From: a virus
Direction: 5' to 3' (one strand)
Virus record (IMG/VR): IMGVR_UViG_3300006793_000106
Coordinates: 1 to 36,676 of that record
DNA length: 36,676 nucleotides
A program made the translations under genes and the position numbers. The notes beneath the pieces are model-generated. The model saw nothing but the letters and a program-made list of their open reading frames with translations, did not search any database and was not told the origin of the DNA. The stretch's first letter is position 1, and each line of letters opens with the position of its first letter. Shown one piece after another: positions 22,416-30,447 of the stretch.

Positions 22416-24851
22416 ATGAAAAATATTAATATAAATATATCTGACACTAGTTTTCCAAGTCAATTTGTTTCCGATTCAGAAAAAGCAACTGACGAGTATG
22501 GATTAATGATAGGACAGGCTATTCAATATGAGTGGTTTAGAAAAGATTCAAGTTCGTGTAGATATTATAGTCGATGGCGTGACTTTAACAGATTAAGGTT
22601 GTATGCGAGAGGAGAGCAGCCGATAGCCAAATATAAAAATGAGTTAGCAGTTGATGGAGATTTATCTTATCTAAATTTAGATTGGAGTATTGTTCCTATA
22701 ATTCCGAAGTTTGTGGATTTAGTGGTAAATGGAATGAGTGACCGCTTGTTTAAAGTAAATGCCTATGCTCAAGATGCAATATCTCAAGCTAAAAGAAGTA
22801 AATATCAGGATATGATAGAAGCTCAAATGGTCTCGAAAGAATTATTAACTGTAATTCAAGAAGGGACAGGAGCTAATCCGTTTACTATGTCGCCTCAAGA
22901 TTTACCTAATTCAGATGAAGAGCTTTCATTATATATGCAGCTTAATTATAAACCTGCAATTGAAATTGCCGAAGAAGAAGGAATTGATACTTTATTCTCT
23001 ATGAGCCACTATGATGATATTCGTAGGCGGTTAGATTATGATTTAACAGTGTTGGGATTAGCTTGCGCAAAACACGAATTCTTACCTGGAGCAGGAGTAG
23101 AAATAAAATATGTTGACCCTGCAAATTTAATTCATAGTTATACAGAAGACCCACAATATAAAGATTGTTTTTATTGGGGTGAAATTAAAACGGTAGCTAT
23201 AACGGAATTAATGAAAATTGACCAGTCTTTAACCAAAGAAGATTTAGAAGAAATAAGTCAGTACAGCCAAATGTGGTATGATTATTTTAATGTAGCTCAG
23301 TATTATGAAAATGATATATTTTATAGAGACACGTGTACGTTAATGTATTTTAACTACAAGACTACTAAAAAATATGTTTACAAAAAGAAAGTAAATGAAA
23401 ATGGAGCTACACGAATAATAGAAAAAGATGATTCATTTAATCCTCCAGAAGAAATGATGGAAGAAAACAATTTTACTAAAATCACTAAAACTATTGACGT
23501 ATGGTATGAAGGTATTATGGTAATGGGAACTAACATAATGTTAAAATGGGAGTTAATGGAAAATATGGTAAGACCAAAATCCGCATCTCAATCTGCTTTA
23601 CCAAGTTATGTAGCTACATCCCCCCGTATGTATAAAGGGGCAATTGAATCATTAACTAAACGTATGATTCCTTTTGCAGACTTGATTCAATTAACTCATT
23701 TAAAACTACAACAAGTAATATCTAGAACTGTACCTGATGGGGTGTATATAGATGCAGATGGATTAAATGAAGTAGATTTAGGAACAGGTAACGCTTATAA
23801 TCCAGAAGATGCCTTAAGACTTTATTTCCAAACAGGTAGTGTGGTGGGTAGAAGTTATACTCAAGAAGGAGATTATAATCAAGGTAAAATTCCAATTCAA
23901 CAATTAACCTCTAATTCAGGAGCTAGTAAAACTCAAATGTTAATTACGAATATGAATAATTATATAAATATGATTCGTCAAGTAACAGGGTTAAGTGAAG
24001 CAAAAGACGGGAATAAACCAGATTCTAATGCTTTGGTAGGGATTCAAAAAATAGCTGCATTAAATTCCAATACAGCAACGCGCCATATTTTAGATGGCTC
24101 ATTATATATGTATAGAACTTTAGCTGAAGGTTTATCTTATAGAATGGCTGATATATTAGAATATGCAGAGTTTAAAGATGAATTTGCTAACCAAATAGGA
24201 AAATACAATGTTTCTATCTTACAAGAAATGAATGATTTATATATTTATGATTTTGGTATATTTATTGAAATTACTCCAGATGCGGAAGAAAAAGCCCAGC
24301 TTGAAGCTAATATTCAAATGGCGTTACAAAAAGGAGATATTAATTTAGAAGATGCAATTGATATAAGAGAAATTCATAATCTTAAACTTGCTAATCAGTT
24401 ACTTAAAATGAAACGTAAAGCTAAAGAAGAAGCTGATAGGCAATTTGAAATGCAAAAACAACAGCAGCAAGGGCAGATACAAATGCAATCTCAACAGATG
24501 GCTACACAAACTTCTATGCAAAAAATACAAGCAGAAAGTCAAGCTAAGATACAATTAGAACAAGCTAAGATAGCTTTTGAAATTGAAAGATTAAATGCCG
24601 AAGCTCAACTTAAAGGAACTCTTATGGATAAGGAGTTTGGATATAATCAACAGCTCCGAGATATAAGTGAAAGAGGATTAAAAGATAGAGAGCTACAAAG
24701 AGAAAAATCTAAAGCTGATAGAATTAGTCAAGCTAATACTGAACAATCTAGACTTATAAATCAGAGAAGGAACAACTTACCTCCTCAAAAATTTGAGTCT
24801 AATGAAGATAGTTTAGATGGATTTGACTTAGCAGAATTTGAACCTAGATAG
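22416..24851 (+). CDS. Portal protein
   Basis: An 811-residue portal, the dodecameric ring at one head vertex through which DNA passes. RLYARGEQPIAKYKN (61-75) and SYLNLDWSIVPIIPKFVD (84-101) followed by VVNGMSDRLF are the N-terminal signature of the large portals of crAss-like and related Bacteroidota phages. The middle carries the clip and stem region. Residues about 670-770 are a long Gln-rich coiled coil (EMQKQQQQGQIQMQSQQMA), probably the barrel inside the head. It begins right after the terL stop, the usual order terL-portal. Confidence 0.88.
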   Translation: MKNININISDTSFPSQFVSDSEKATDEYGLMIGQAIQYEWFRKDSSSCRYYSRWRDFNRLRLYARGEQPIAKYKNELAVDGDLSYLNLDWSIVPIIPKFVDLVVNGMSDRLFKVNAYAQDAISQAKRSKYQDMIEAQMVSKELLTVIQEGTGANPFTMSPQDLPNSDEELSLYMQLNYKPAIEIAEEEGIDTLFSMSHYDDIRRRLDYDLTVLGLACAKHEFLPGAGVEIKYVDPANLIHSYTEDPQYKDCFYWGEIKTVAITELMKIDQSLTKEDLEEISQYSQMWYDYFNVAQYYENDIFYRDTCTLMYFNYKTTKKYVYKKKVNENGATRIIEKDDSFNPPEEMMEENNFTKITKTIDVWYEGIMVMGTNIMLKWELMENMVRPKSASQSALPSYVATSPRMYKGAIESLTKRMIPFADLIQLTHLKLQQVISRTVPDGVYIDADGLNEVDLGTGNAYNPEDALRLYFQTGSVVGRSYTQEGDYNQGKIPIQQLTSNSGASKTQMLITNMNNYINMIRQVTGLSEAKDGNKPDSNALVGIQKIAALNSNTATRHILDGSLYMYRTLAEGLSYRMADILEYAEFKDEFANQIGKYNVSILQEMNDLYIYDFGIFIEITPDAEEKAQLEANIQMALQKGDINLEDAIDIREIHNLKLANQLLKMKRKAKEEADRQFEMQKQQQQGQIQMQSQQMATQTSMQKIQAESQAKIQLEQAKIAFEIERLNAEAQLKGTLMDKEFGYNQQLRDISERGLKDRELQREKSKADRISQANTEQSRLINQRRNNLPPQKFESNEDSLDGFDLAEFEPR

Positions 24852-24878
24852 ACCTAAAATAAACAATAATTAAATTAT

Positions 24879-24886
24879 TAACTTTG
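24879..24886 (+). promoter_or_regulatory. Promoter -7 box before scaffold and MCP
   Basis: TAACTTTG, a TAnnTTTG match, lies 16 bases before the ATG at 24903 in the only gap between portal and scaffold. With the terminator at 27502 it would define a two-gene unit for scaffold and MCP. Confidence 0.5.
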
Positions 24887-24902
24887 TAAAAATTAAAATC
24901 AA

Positions 24903-26012
24903 ATGGAATTAAAATTAAAAGAAGTGTCTGCAGAACAAAAATCTGTAGCACAAGTAGAAGAAAAACTACTAAAAGAAAACGAAGCACAAAATAATGAACA
25001 ACCAGTTCAAGAACAAGTAAATGAGGTTTCCACTACTAGTGAAGAAGTAAAAGGAGACGCAGCACCAGAAGCTCCAGTTGAGCTACAAGAAAAAGATGTT
25101 CTTGAATATATAAGAAATAGATACGACAAGCCAATTGAATCATTTGATGATTTAATGGCTAAGCGAGAAGAGAAGGAAGAACTTCCTGAAGATGTCGCAG
25201 CGTATTTTAAATATAAAAAGGATACAGGAAGAGGAATTGATGATTACGTAAAACTGAATCGCGATTTTGATGAAATGAATCCTGAAGTTTTGTTAGCTGA
25301 ATATTTTTTAGCAAGTGAAGAAGCTATTGATGAAGAAGATGTAGAAGCCTTAATGGATGATTACACTTTTGATACAGATATAGACGATGAATCAACTATA
25401 AAAAAGAAAAAGCTAGCAAAGAAAAGAAAAATTGTCAAAGCTAAAAAGTTTTTTAATGAACAGAAAGATAAGTACCGACAACCACTTGAGTCAAGACAGG
25501 ATGTTGTATCTGAAGAAACTAAAAAGCAATTAGAAGAGTATAGGCAATATGTTGATGATGCTAAGACGCAGACGGAACAGCAACAACGAAAGTATGACTG
25601 GTTTGCGAAAAAGACAGATGAGGTGTTTTCCAATGAATTCAAAGGTTTTGAGTTTAAGATAGGTGAAAATAGCGTAACGTATAATCCTGGTGAAACATCA
25701 GAATTAAAAAAATCTCAAGGAAATATTATGAACTTTGTTCAAAAATATTTAGATAAAGATGGTTTAATTGAAGATGCACAAGGATATCATAAAGCGTTAT
25801 CATTAGCGATGAATCCTGAAAAGTTTGCCCAGTTCTTTTATGAACAAGGGAAAGCTGAAGCAATTGAAACGGACGCTCGTAAGACTAAAAATATTAAGAT
25901 GAACTTACGCAGTACCCCAGAAGTTGTTTCAAAAGGAGGAATAAAAATGAGAACTCTTAATCCAGATTCTGGAAACAGATTACAGATTAAAAGTTTGCGA
26001 ATAAAAAAATAA
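24903..26012 (+). CDS. Probable head scaffolding protein
   Basis: A 369-residue, highly charged protein located just before the MCP, the usual place of the scaffold that guides capsid assembly and is then lost. The first 65 residues are disordered (Gln, Glu, Ala, Pro), followed by an acidic region (about 115-165, FDEMNPEVLLAEYFL, then IDEEDVEALMDDY), a Lys-rich helix (KKKKLAKKRKIVKAKKFF) and a coiled coil to about 240. The C-terminus is basic (KSLRIKK), as expected for a part that binds the capsid protein. There is no sequence hallmark of a protease. Assignment rests on composition and position. Confidence 0.72.
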   Translation: MELKLKEVSAEQKSVAQVEEKLLKENEAQNNEQPVQEQVNEVSTTSEEVKGDAAPEAPVELQEKDVLEYIRNRYDKPIESFDDLMAKREEKEELPEDVAAYFKYKKDTGRGIDDYVKLNRDFDEMNPEVLLAEYFLASEEAIDEEDVEALMDDYTFDTDIDDESTIKKKKLAKKRKIVKAKKFFNEQKDKYRQPLESRQDVVSEETKKQLEEYRQYVDDAKTQTEQQQRKYDWFAKKTDEVFSNEFKGFEFKIGENSVTYNPGETSELKKSQGNIMNFVQKYLDKDGLIEDAQGYHKALSLAMNPEKFAQFFYEQGKAEAIETDARKTKNIKMNLRSTPEVVSKGGIKMRTLNPDSGNRLQIKSLRIKK

Positions 26013-26037
26013 TAATAAATAAAAAAAATTTGAAATT

Positions 26038-27483
26038 ATGGCAGGAAGTATTGAAACAGGTGGCTTGTTAAATTATCAGTTGCAGCCTAGTGCGCAGCAG
26101 ATTACAACAGCTACCAATTACATTAGCAGCTTTGATTTCTTGAGTACTTATCTACCCGATACTTATGAAAAGGAATTTGAGCGTTACGGAAACAGAACAG
26201 TATCTTCATTCTTAAGAATGGTAGGTGCTGAAATGCCTTCTAACTCGGATAAAATTATCTGGGCAGAGCAAGGTAGATTACACACTAAATATACAGGGGT
26301 AACTTCAGCTCAAGCAGCAGCTCAAGATACAGCTACTTGGACAGTTCCAGCAGCGCAAATAGACCCAGCTACACAGCCACAAACTGGAGCAGCAGGAGGA
26401 ATTGCGATAAGAATTGGTCAAACAGTTATGATATCTGATGAAACAGCAGGTTCTACATTAAGCAATAAAGCAATTGTTACAGGCGTTAATTATGCTAACA
26501 GAACATTTGATGTAGCTTATTACGAAGCTGGAGGTCAAACTATGGCAGCAGCCGTGGCTTGTTCAGTGTTTGTATATGGTTCTGAATTTGCAAAAGGACA
26601 AGCATCTATGGCTGAAACTTTAATTTCTGATGACTCTATCTTTAACAACTCTCCAATTATCTTAAAAGATACTTATAGAGTAAATGGTTCAGATATGGCT
26701 CAAATCGGATGGATTGAAGTAAGCGGAGAAGATGGTGCAAATGGATACCTATGGTATTTAAAATCAGAACACGATACAAGATTACGTTTTGACGACTACC
26801 TAGAAACAGCAATGGTGGAAGCAGTTCCAGCAGAAGCAGCTTCAGGGGCGATTGCAGCAGCAGCACCCGTGGGTAACAAAGGTACTGAAGGTATCTTCCA
26901 CGTAGTTGGAACAAGAGGAAATGTATGGTCTGGAGGTAATCCAGTTGCATTAAGTGAATTTGACTTAATTATCGAAAGATTAGATAAGCAAGGTTCTATT
27001 GAAGAAAATGTAATTTTCTTAAACAGAGCTTTTGGATTTGATGTTGACGATATGTTGGCTTCACAAAACTCTTATGGTGGTGGAGGTTCATCTTACGGAT
27101 TATTTGATAATGACGAAGAGATGGCTTTAAATTTAGGATTCAGAGGATTTAGAAGAGGTTACGACTTCTATAAGTCAGACTGGAAATATCTAAATGACCC
27201 TACAATGAGAGGTGGACTTGTTGGTGGAGCTATTAATGGCTTAATGGTACCAGCAGGTTCAACTACTGTATATGACCAAATTTTAGGTAAAAATGCTAAG
27301 AGACCATTTTTACACGTTAGATATAGAGCTTCAGAAACTGAAGATAGAAGATATAAAACGTGGATAACTGGTGGAGCAGGAGGAGCTGCAACAAGCGGTG
27401 ATGACGTAATGAACGTCAACTTCTTATCTGAAAGATGTGTATGTACTTTAGGTGCAAATAACTTCTTCTTATTCAAATCATAA
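26038..27483 (+). CDS. Major capsid protein
   Basis: A 481-residue protein in the place and with the makeup of an HK97-fold major capsid protein: low charge, rich in Gly and Ala. Recognisable stretches are an N-terminal arm (GGLLNYQLQPSAQQITT), the helix DTYEKEFERYGNRTVSSFL, a long beta-rich insertion (about 95-185), GNVWSGGNPVALSEFDLIIE in the axial region, and YKSDWKYLNDPTMRGG, which I associate with MCPs of Bacteroidota podoviruses. It follows the scaffold and is followed by a strong terminator, consistent with very high expression. It is the likely main client of the phage chaperonin pair. Confidence 0.85.
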   Translation: MAGSIETGGLLNYQLQPSAQQITTATNYISSFDFLSTYLPDTYEKEFERYGNRTVSSFLRMVGAEMPSNSDKIIWAEQGRLHTKYTGVTSAQAAAQDTATWTVPAAQIDPATQPQTGAAGGIAIRIGQTVMISDETAGSTLSNKAIVTGVNYANRTFDVAYYEAGGQTMAAAVACSVFVYGSEFAKGQASMAETLISDDSIFNNSPIILKDTYRVNGSDMAQIGWIEVSGEDGANGYLWYLKSEHDTRLRFDDYLETAMVEAVPAEAASGAIAAAAPVGNKGTEGIFHVVGTRGNVWSGGNPVALSEFDLIIERLDKQGSIEENVIFLNRAFGFDVDDMLASQNSYGGGGSSYGLFDNDEEMALNLGFRGFRRGYDFYKSDWKYLNDPTMRGGLVGGAINGLMVPAGSTTVYDQILGKNAKRPFLHVRYRASETEDRRYKTWITGGAGGAATSGDDVMNVNFLSERCVCTLGANNFFLFKS

Positions 27484-27501
27484 GAAGAGTAAATAACTAA
27501 G

Positions 27502-27531
27502 GGGAGGAGTTAATCCTCCTCCCTTTTTTTT
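27502..27531 (+). terminator. Strong intrinsic terminator after MCP
   Basis: GGGAGGAG (27502-27509) pairs perfectly with CTCCTCCC (27516-27523) around a six-base loop, followed by eight T. It is the most GC-rich hairpin in the window and lies 18 bases after the MCP stop. Confidence 0.92.
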
Positions 27532-27553
27532 AATCTAATTAAATTTAAATAAA

Positions 27554-28288
27554 ATGAAAAAGAAAATATTAAAAAACGAGACGTATGTCTTAACAAACGG
27601 AAAATCTCCGTTAGCTTTTATGTTAGCGACTCATCATAATAAAAGAAATACACTACTGTATTGGGATGAGGAACAACAAATCAATAGAGAACTTTGTTAC
27701 GCTAAAAATCAAAAATCAATTTTTGTAGACGAACAAGATGGGAATAAAGTTTTGGAGCCCATAATTTTTGAAGATGGTATGTTAAATGTACCAGCTACAA
27801 ACCCTATGCTTCAACAATTTTTAGAATTTCATCCTGGTTACGATAAGGTATTTCGTAAAGTAAATACAGAAAGAGATGCAGGCGTAGAGGTGGACATATT
27901 AAGTGCTCAAGTAGATGCATTAGTAGAAGCTCGCTCTTTATCAATTCCTCAAATGGAAAATGTAGGAAGAGTGCTATTCAGTAGAGATGTATCAAAAATT
28001 TCTACAGCGGAATTAAAAAGAGATATTTTAGTGTTTGCTAAAAATGAACCTGAAGTGTTTTTAAGTATTCTGAATGACCCATTAATGAAGTTGCAAGCTA
28101 AAGTTCAATCATTTTTTGATGAGGGTAAGTTAATGATGAAGAAACAAAATGTTCACTTTAACACTAAGACTAATAAGAAAAGAATGATGACTGTACCTTT
28201 TGGTGAAGATAAAAATGCTATTGTAGCACAATATTTTAAAACTGATGAAGGAGTTACTACTTTAAAAATGCTAGAAAAATTAAAGTAA
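27554..28288 (+). CDS. Hypothetical head-associated protein
   Basis: A 244-residue soluble protein between MCP and the next small gene. The N-terminal third is beta-rich (KSPLAFMLATHHNKRNTLLY, then RELCYAKNQKSIFVDE). The middle (about 110-185) is helical and includes KRDILVFAKNEPEVFLSILND, split KRDILVFAKN and EPEVFLSILND. The end has NKKRMMTVPFGEDKNAIVAQ. This last part looks like a conserved block in proteins placed after the MCP of related phages; I cannot assign a function. There is no clear promoter in the 22 bases after the MCP terminator, so read-through is likely to drive it. Confidence 0.78.
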   Translation: MKKKILKNETYVLTNGKSPLAFMLATHHNKRNTLLYWDEEQQINRELCYAKNQKSIFVDEQDGNKVLEPIIFEDGMLNVPATNPMLQQFLEFHPGYDKVFRKVNTERDAGVEVDILSAQVDALVEARSLSIPQMENVGRVLFSRDVSKISTAELKRDILVFAKNEPEVFLSILNDPLMKLQAKVQSFFDEGKLMMKKQNVHFNTKTNKKRMMTVPFGEDKNAIVAQYFKTDEGVTTLKMLEKLK

Positions 28289-28318
28289 ATATTCGGGTGC
28301 AGGCACATATTTTATAAG

Positions 28319-28351
28319 AAAGAGAGAGCTCATAGCACTCTCTTTTTTTTT
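28319..28351 (+). terminator. Intrinsic terminator fused to a promoter
   Basis: AAAGAGAG (28319-28326) pairs with CTCTCTTT (28338-28345), with a further inner GC pair step (GC 28328-28329 with GC 28335-28336) across one A-A mismatch, then nine T. The T-run leads straight into the -7 box at 28355. Confidence 0.82.
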
Positions 28352-28354
28352 GCT

Positions 28355-28362
28355 TATCTTTG
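28355..28362 (+). promoter_or_regulatory. Promoter -7 box after terminator
   Basis: TATCTTTG directly follows the terminator T-run. The 22 bases 28341-28362 (TC, nine T, then GCTTATCTTTG) are identical to 28755-28776. Expected transcription start is close to 28369. Confidence 0.68.
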
Positions 28363-28370
28363 CTAATAGT

Positions 28371-28396
28371 AACTACCTATGAGAGGTAGTTTTTTT
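28371..28396 (+). terminator. Leader hairpin with T-run (attenuator or 5' stabiliser)
   Basis: AACTACC (28371-28377) pairs with GGTAGTT (28385-28391) around a seven-base loop, followed by T to 28396. It sits within a few bases of the expected transcription start of the box at 28355, so it would form at the very 5' end of the new RNA, ahead of the gene at 28420. Confidence 0.6.
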
Positions 28397-28419
28397 ACTA
28401 ATTTAAAAATATAGAAAAA

Positions 28420-28707
28420 ATGGCAAAGTATTTAGAAATTACAACAGGAGCAGGAAAGGAATTGGTTCCTGTGGGAGATGGTTTATATGTGGAAAGAACA
28501 AGTGCTACAGCAATGAGAATTTACAGTGTTAATGCTTGGGGACACCACTTTGGACTAGTAACAGCAGGCTCTACGTTTGCAATGGTTACAGCTATGAATG
28601 AGGCATTAACTGCTGCTGCTCAAACGAGTTGGCAAAATGCAGTTGTTCCAGTAGTATTACCAGCTGGCGAAACAGTTACAAGTATTGCAGTTACAGTGTT
28701 TAGTTAA
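28420..28707 (+). CDS. Small virion protein, candidate capsid decoration
   Basis: A 95-residue, nearly uncharged protein rich in Ala, Val and Thr (GKELVPVGDGLYVERTSATA, then AMRIYSVNAWGHHFGLV and VVPVVLPAGETVTSIAVTVFS). The beta-rich, compact pattern suits a capsid decoration or small head protein. It has its own promoter and is bounded on both sides by terminators, the mark of a gene set at its own, probably high, level. No family is recognised. Confidence 0.72.
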   Translation: MAKYLEITTGAGKELVPVGDGLYVERTSATAMRIYSVNAWGHHFGLVTAGSTFAMVTAMNEALTAAAQTSWQNAVVPVVLPAGETVTSIAVTVFS

Positions 28708-28730
28708 ACACCTATTACACTAACTAATTA

Positions 28731-28765
28731 AGAGGTTGCTAAAAAAAAGTAACCTCTTTTTTTTT
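28731..28765 (+). terminator. Intrinsic terminator, second terminator-promoter module
   Basis: AGAGGTTGCT (28731-28740) pairs with AGTAACCTCT (28748-28757) over ten pairs including one G-T, with an A-rich loop, followed by T to 28765. It merges into the promoter box at 28769. Confidence 0.9.
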
Positions 28766-28768
28766 GCT

Positions 28769-28776
28769 TATCTTTG
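28769..28776 (+). promoter_or_regulatory. Promoter -7 box for connector and tail genes
   Basis: TATCTTTG follows the terminator T-run exactly as at 28355; the ATG of the next gene is 15 bases beyond, so the leader is very short. Confidence 0.68.
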
Positions 28777-28791
28777 TAGAAAGATTTTATA

Positions 28792-29523
28792 ATGATTAAT
28801 TCAGTAAGAAATACAGTATTAGCAATATTAAATAAGAATAACTACGGATATATACCTCCTAATGATTTTAACTTATATGCTAAACAGGCTCAACTTGATT
28901 TATTTGAGGATTTGTTTTATGAGTATAATTATCAAATAGTAAAAGAAAATGTTAGACAATCAGGAAGTGGATATGCAGATATCGCTAAAGGAATTGTAGA
29001 GGTTATAGATTTATTTTCTACTACTGCTGCTCTTACACAAAGTGCTCCTCAAGTAGGAACAAATCAATATACAATGCCTGCAGATTATTATTTAATAAAT
29101 AAAGTTTTATGTTATGATACTGCAGGGACTACTTATACAGGAGAAGCTGAAAGAGTAAGTCATAGTAAAATTACAATGTTAACTAATTCTAATCTAACTG
29201 CTCCTACCACAACTTATCCTGCATATACAACAGAAGCCTCAGTGCTAACGGTATATCCCTCTACTATTACTGGTGCGAATCAAATGCAAGTTCAATACAT
29301 AAGATACCCTGCCGACCCAGTATGGACATATTTATCTATAACTGGTGGTGCTCCAGTTTTTGACAGCAGTTCAACTTCTTATCAAGATTTTGAATTATCA
29401 GCTGATTATGAAACTGATTTAGTAGTAAAGATTTTACAATATGCAGGTGTATCAATTAGGGAAGCAGCTGTAGTGCAGTATGCAAATCAAGCGGAAATTA
29501 ACGAAAATACATCAGAACAATAA
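28792..29523 (+). CDS. Head-tail connector (ring) protein
   Basis: A 243-residue protein after the capsid genes. It opens with helices (SVRNTVLAILNKNNYGYIPP, FNLYAKQAQLDLFEDLFYEYN split FNLYAKQAQLD and LFEDLFYEYN), has a beta-rich middle (YTMPADYYLINKVLCYD) and MQVQYIRYPADPVWTYL near residue 170, and ends in helices (YQDFELSADYETDLVVKILQ). This layout and several motifs fit the adaptor proteins that stack under the portal in podovirus-like Bacteroidota phages. The stop overlaps the next ATG (TAATG). The exact ring position is not determinable. Confidence 0.75.
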   Translation: MINSVRNTVLAILNKNNYGYIPPNDFNLYAKQAQLDLFEDLFYEYNYQIVKENVRQSGSGYADIAKGIVEVIDLFSTTAALTQSAPQVGTNQYTMPADYYLINKVLCYDTAGTTYTGEAERVSHSKITMLTNSNLTAPTTTYPAYTTEASVLTVYPSTITGANQMQVQYIRYPADPVWTYLSITGGAPVFDSSSTSYQDFELSADYETDLVVKILQYAGVSIREAAVVQYANQAEINENTSEQ

Positions 29524-30446
29524 TGGCTTATTTAAACGATTATCAATATTACACAAATTCAGGAACTGCTCCAACGGATGCAAATTGGGGCTCCTATCAG
29601 TATGTGAGTTTAGCAGATATAGTTAATAATTTTTTATTGATGTATTATGGCAATCACTCTTTAGTTAATAATGAAGAAAGATATAAAATACTTTTTCACG
29701 CCAAACGAGCAATTCAAGAATTAAATTATGATGCTTTTAAAGAAATAAAAGCTTTAGAATTAAATGTAGGAGCACAGTTAAGATTTATTTTACCTCAAGA
29801 TTATGTAAATTGGGTTAGAATATCTTTATTTAAAGATGGTGTATTGAGACCATTAACTGAAAACATTCAAATTAACACTTCATCTGCGTACTTACAAGAT
29901 AATGATTCAAATATATTATTTGACGAAAACGGAAATGTGTTAAGACCAGAATTTTCTACTCTAGATTTTGACCGTATAAAAGGAACGGATAAAACTATGT
30001 ATTTAAACCAAGGTGCGGCATTTGATGGATTATACGGGTGGAATTATAATGGATACTGGTACTTTGATTTACCTGTAGCAAATCACTATGGATTAAACAC
30101 CGAGACTGCAAATGCGAATCCGACTTTTAATATAGATAAAAAAAATGGAGTAATAACATTTAGTTCTAATATTAAAGAGGAATTATGTATAGTAGAATAT
30201 ATTTCCGATGGAATGGAGGGTGGAGTAGATAGTGAGGTAACTGTTAATAAGCTTTTTGAAGACTATGTTTATGCGTATATACAATATGCGATTTTAAATA
30301 GTAAACAAGGGGTGCAAGAATATATAGTTGCACGTGCTAGAAAAAATAAATCGTCTTTATTAAGAAATGCTAAAATAAGAATGAGTAATATTCATCCTGG
30401 CAGATTATTAATGAATATGAGAGGTAAAGATAAGTGGATTAAATAA
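29523..30446 (+). CDS. Tail-tube/adaptor protein (gp11-like in position)
   Basis: A 307-residue protein coupled to its neighbour by TAATG. Residues 26-75 (YVSLADIVNNFLLMYYGNHS, then YKILFHAKRAIQELNYDAF) and LPQDYVNWVRISLF near residue 95 form a conserved block in phage connector proteins. The centre is beta-rich and aromatic (GLYGWNYNGYWYFDLP). The C-terminal helix LLRNAKIRMSNIHPGRLL is basic. By order it corresponds to the tail tubular or ring protein that follows the portal adaptor in podoviruses; similarity to T7 gp11 itself is not claimed. Confidence 0.75.
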   Translation: MAYLNDYQYYTNSGTAPTDANWGSYQYVSLADIVNNFLLMYYGNHSLVNNEERYKILFHAKRAIQELNYDAFKEIKALELNVGAQLRFILPQDYVNWVRISLFKDGVLRPLTENIQINTSSAYLQDNDSNILFDENGNVLRPEFSTLDFDRIKGTDKTMYLNQGAAFDGLYGWNYNGYWYFDLPVANHYGLNTETANANPTFNIDKKNGVITFSSNIKEELCIVEYISDGMEGGVDSEVTVNKLFEDYVYAYIQYAILNSKQGVQEYIVARARKNKSSLLRNAKIRMSNIHPGRLLMNMRGKDKWIK

Positions 30447-30447
30447 A

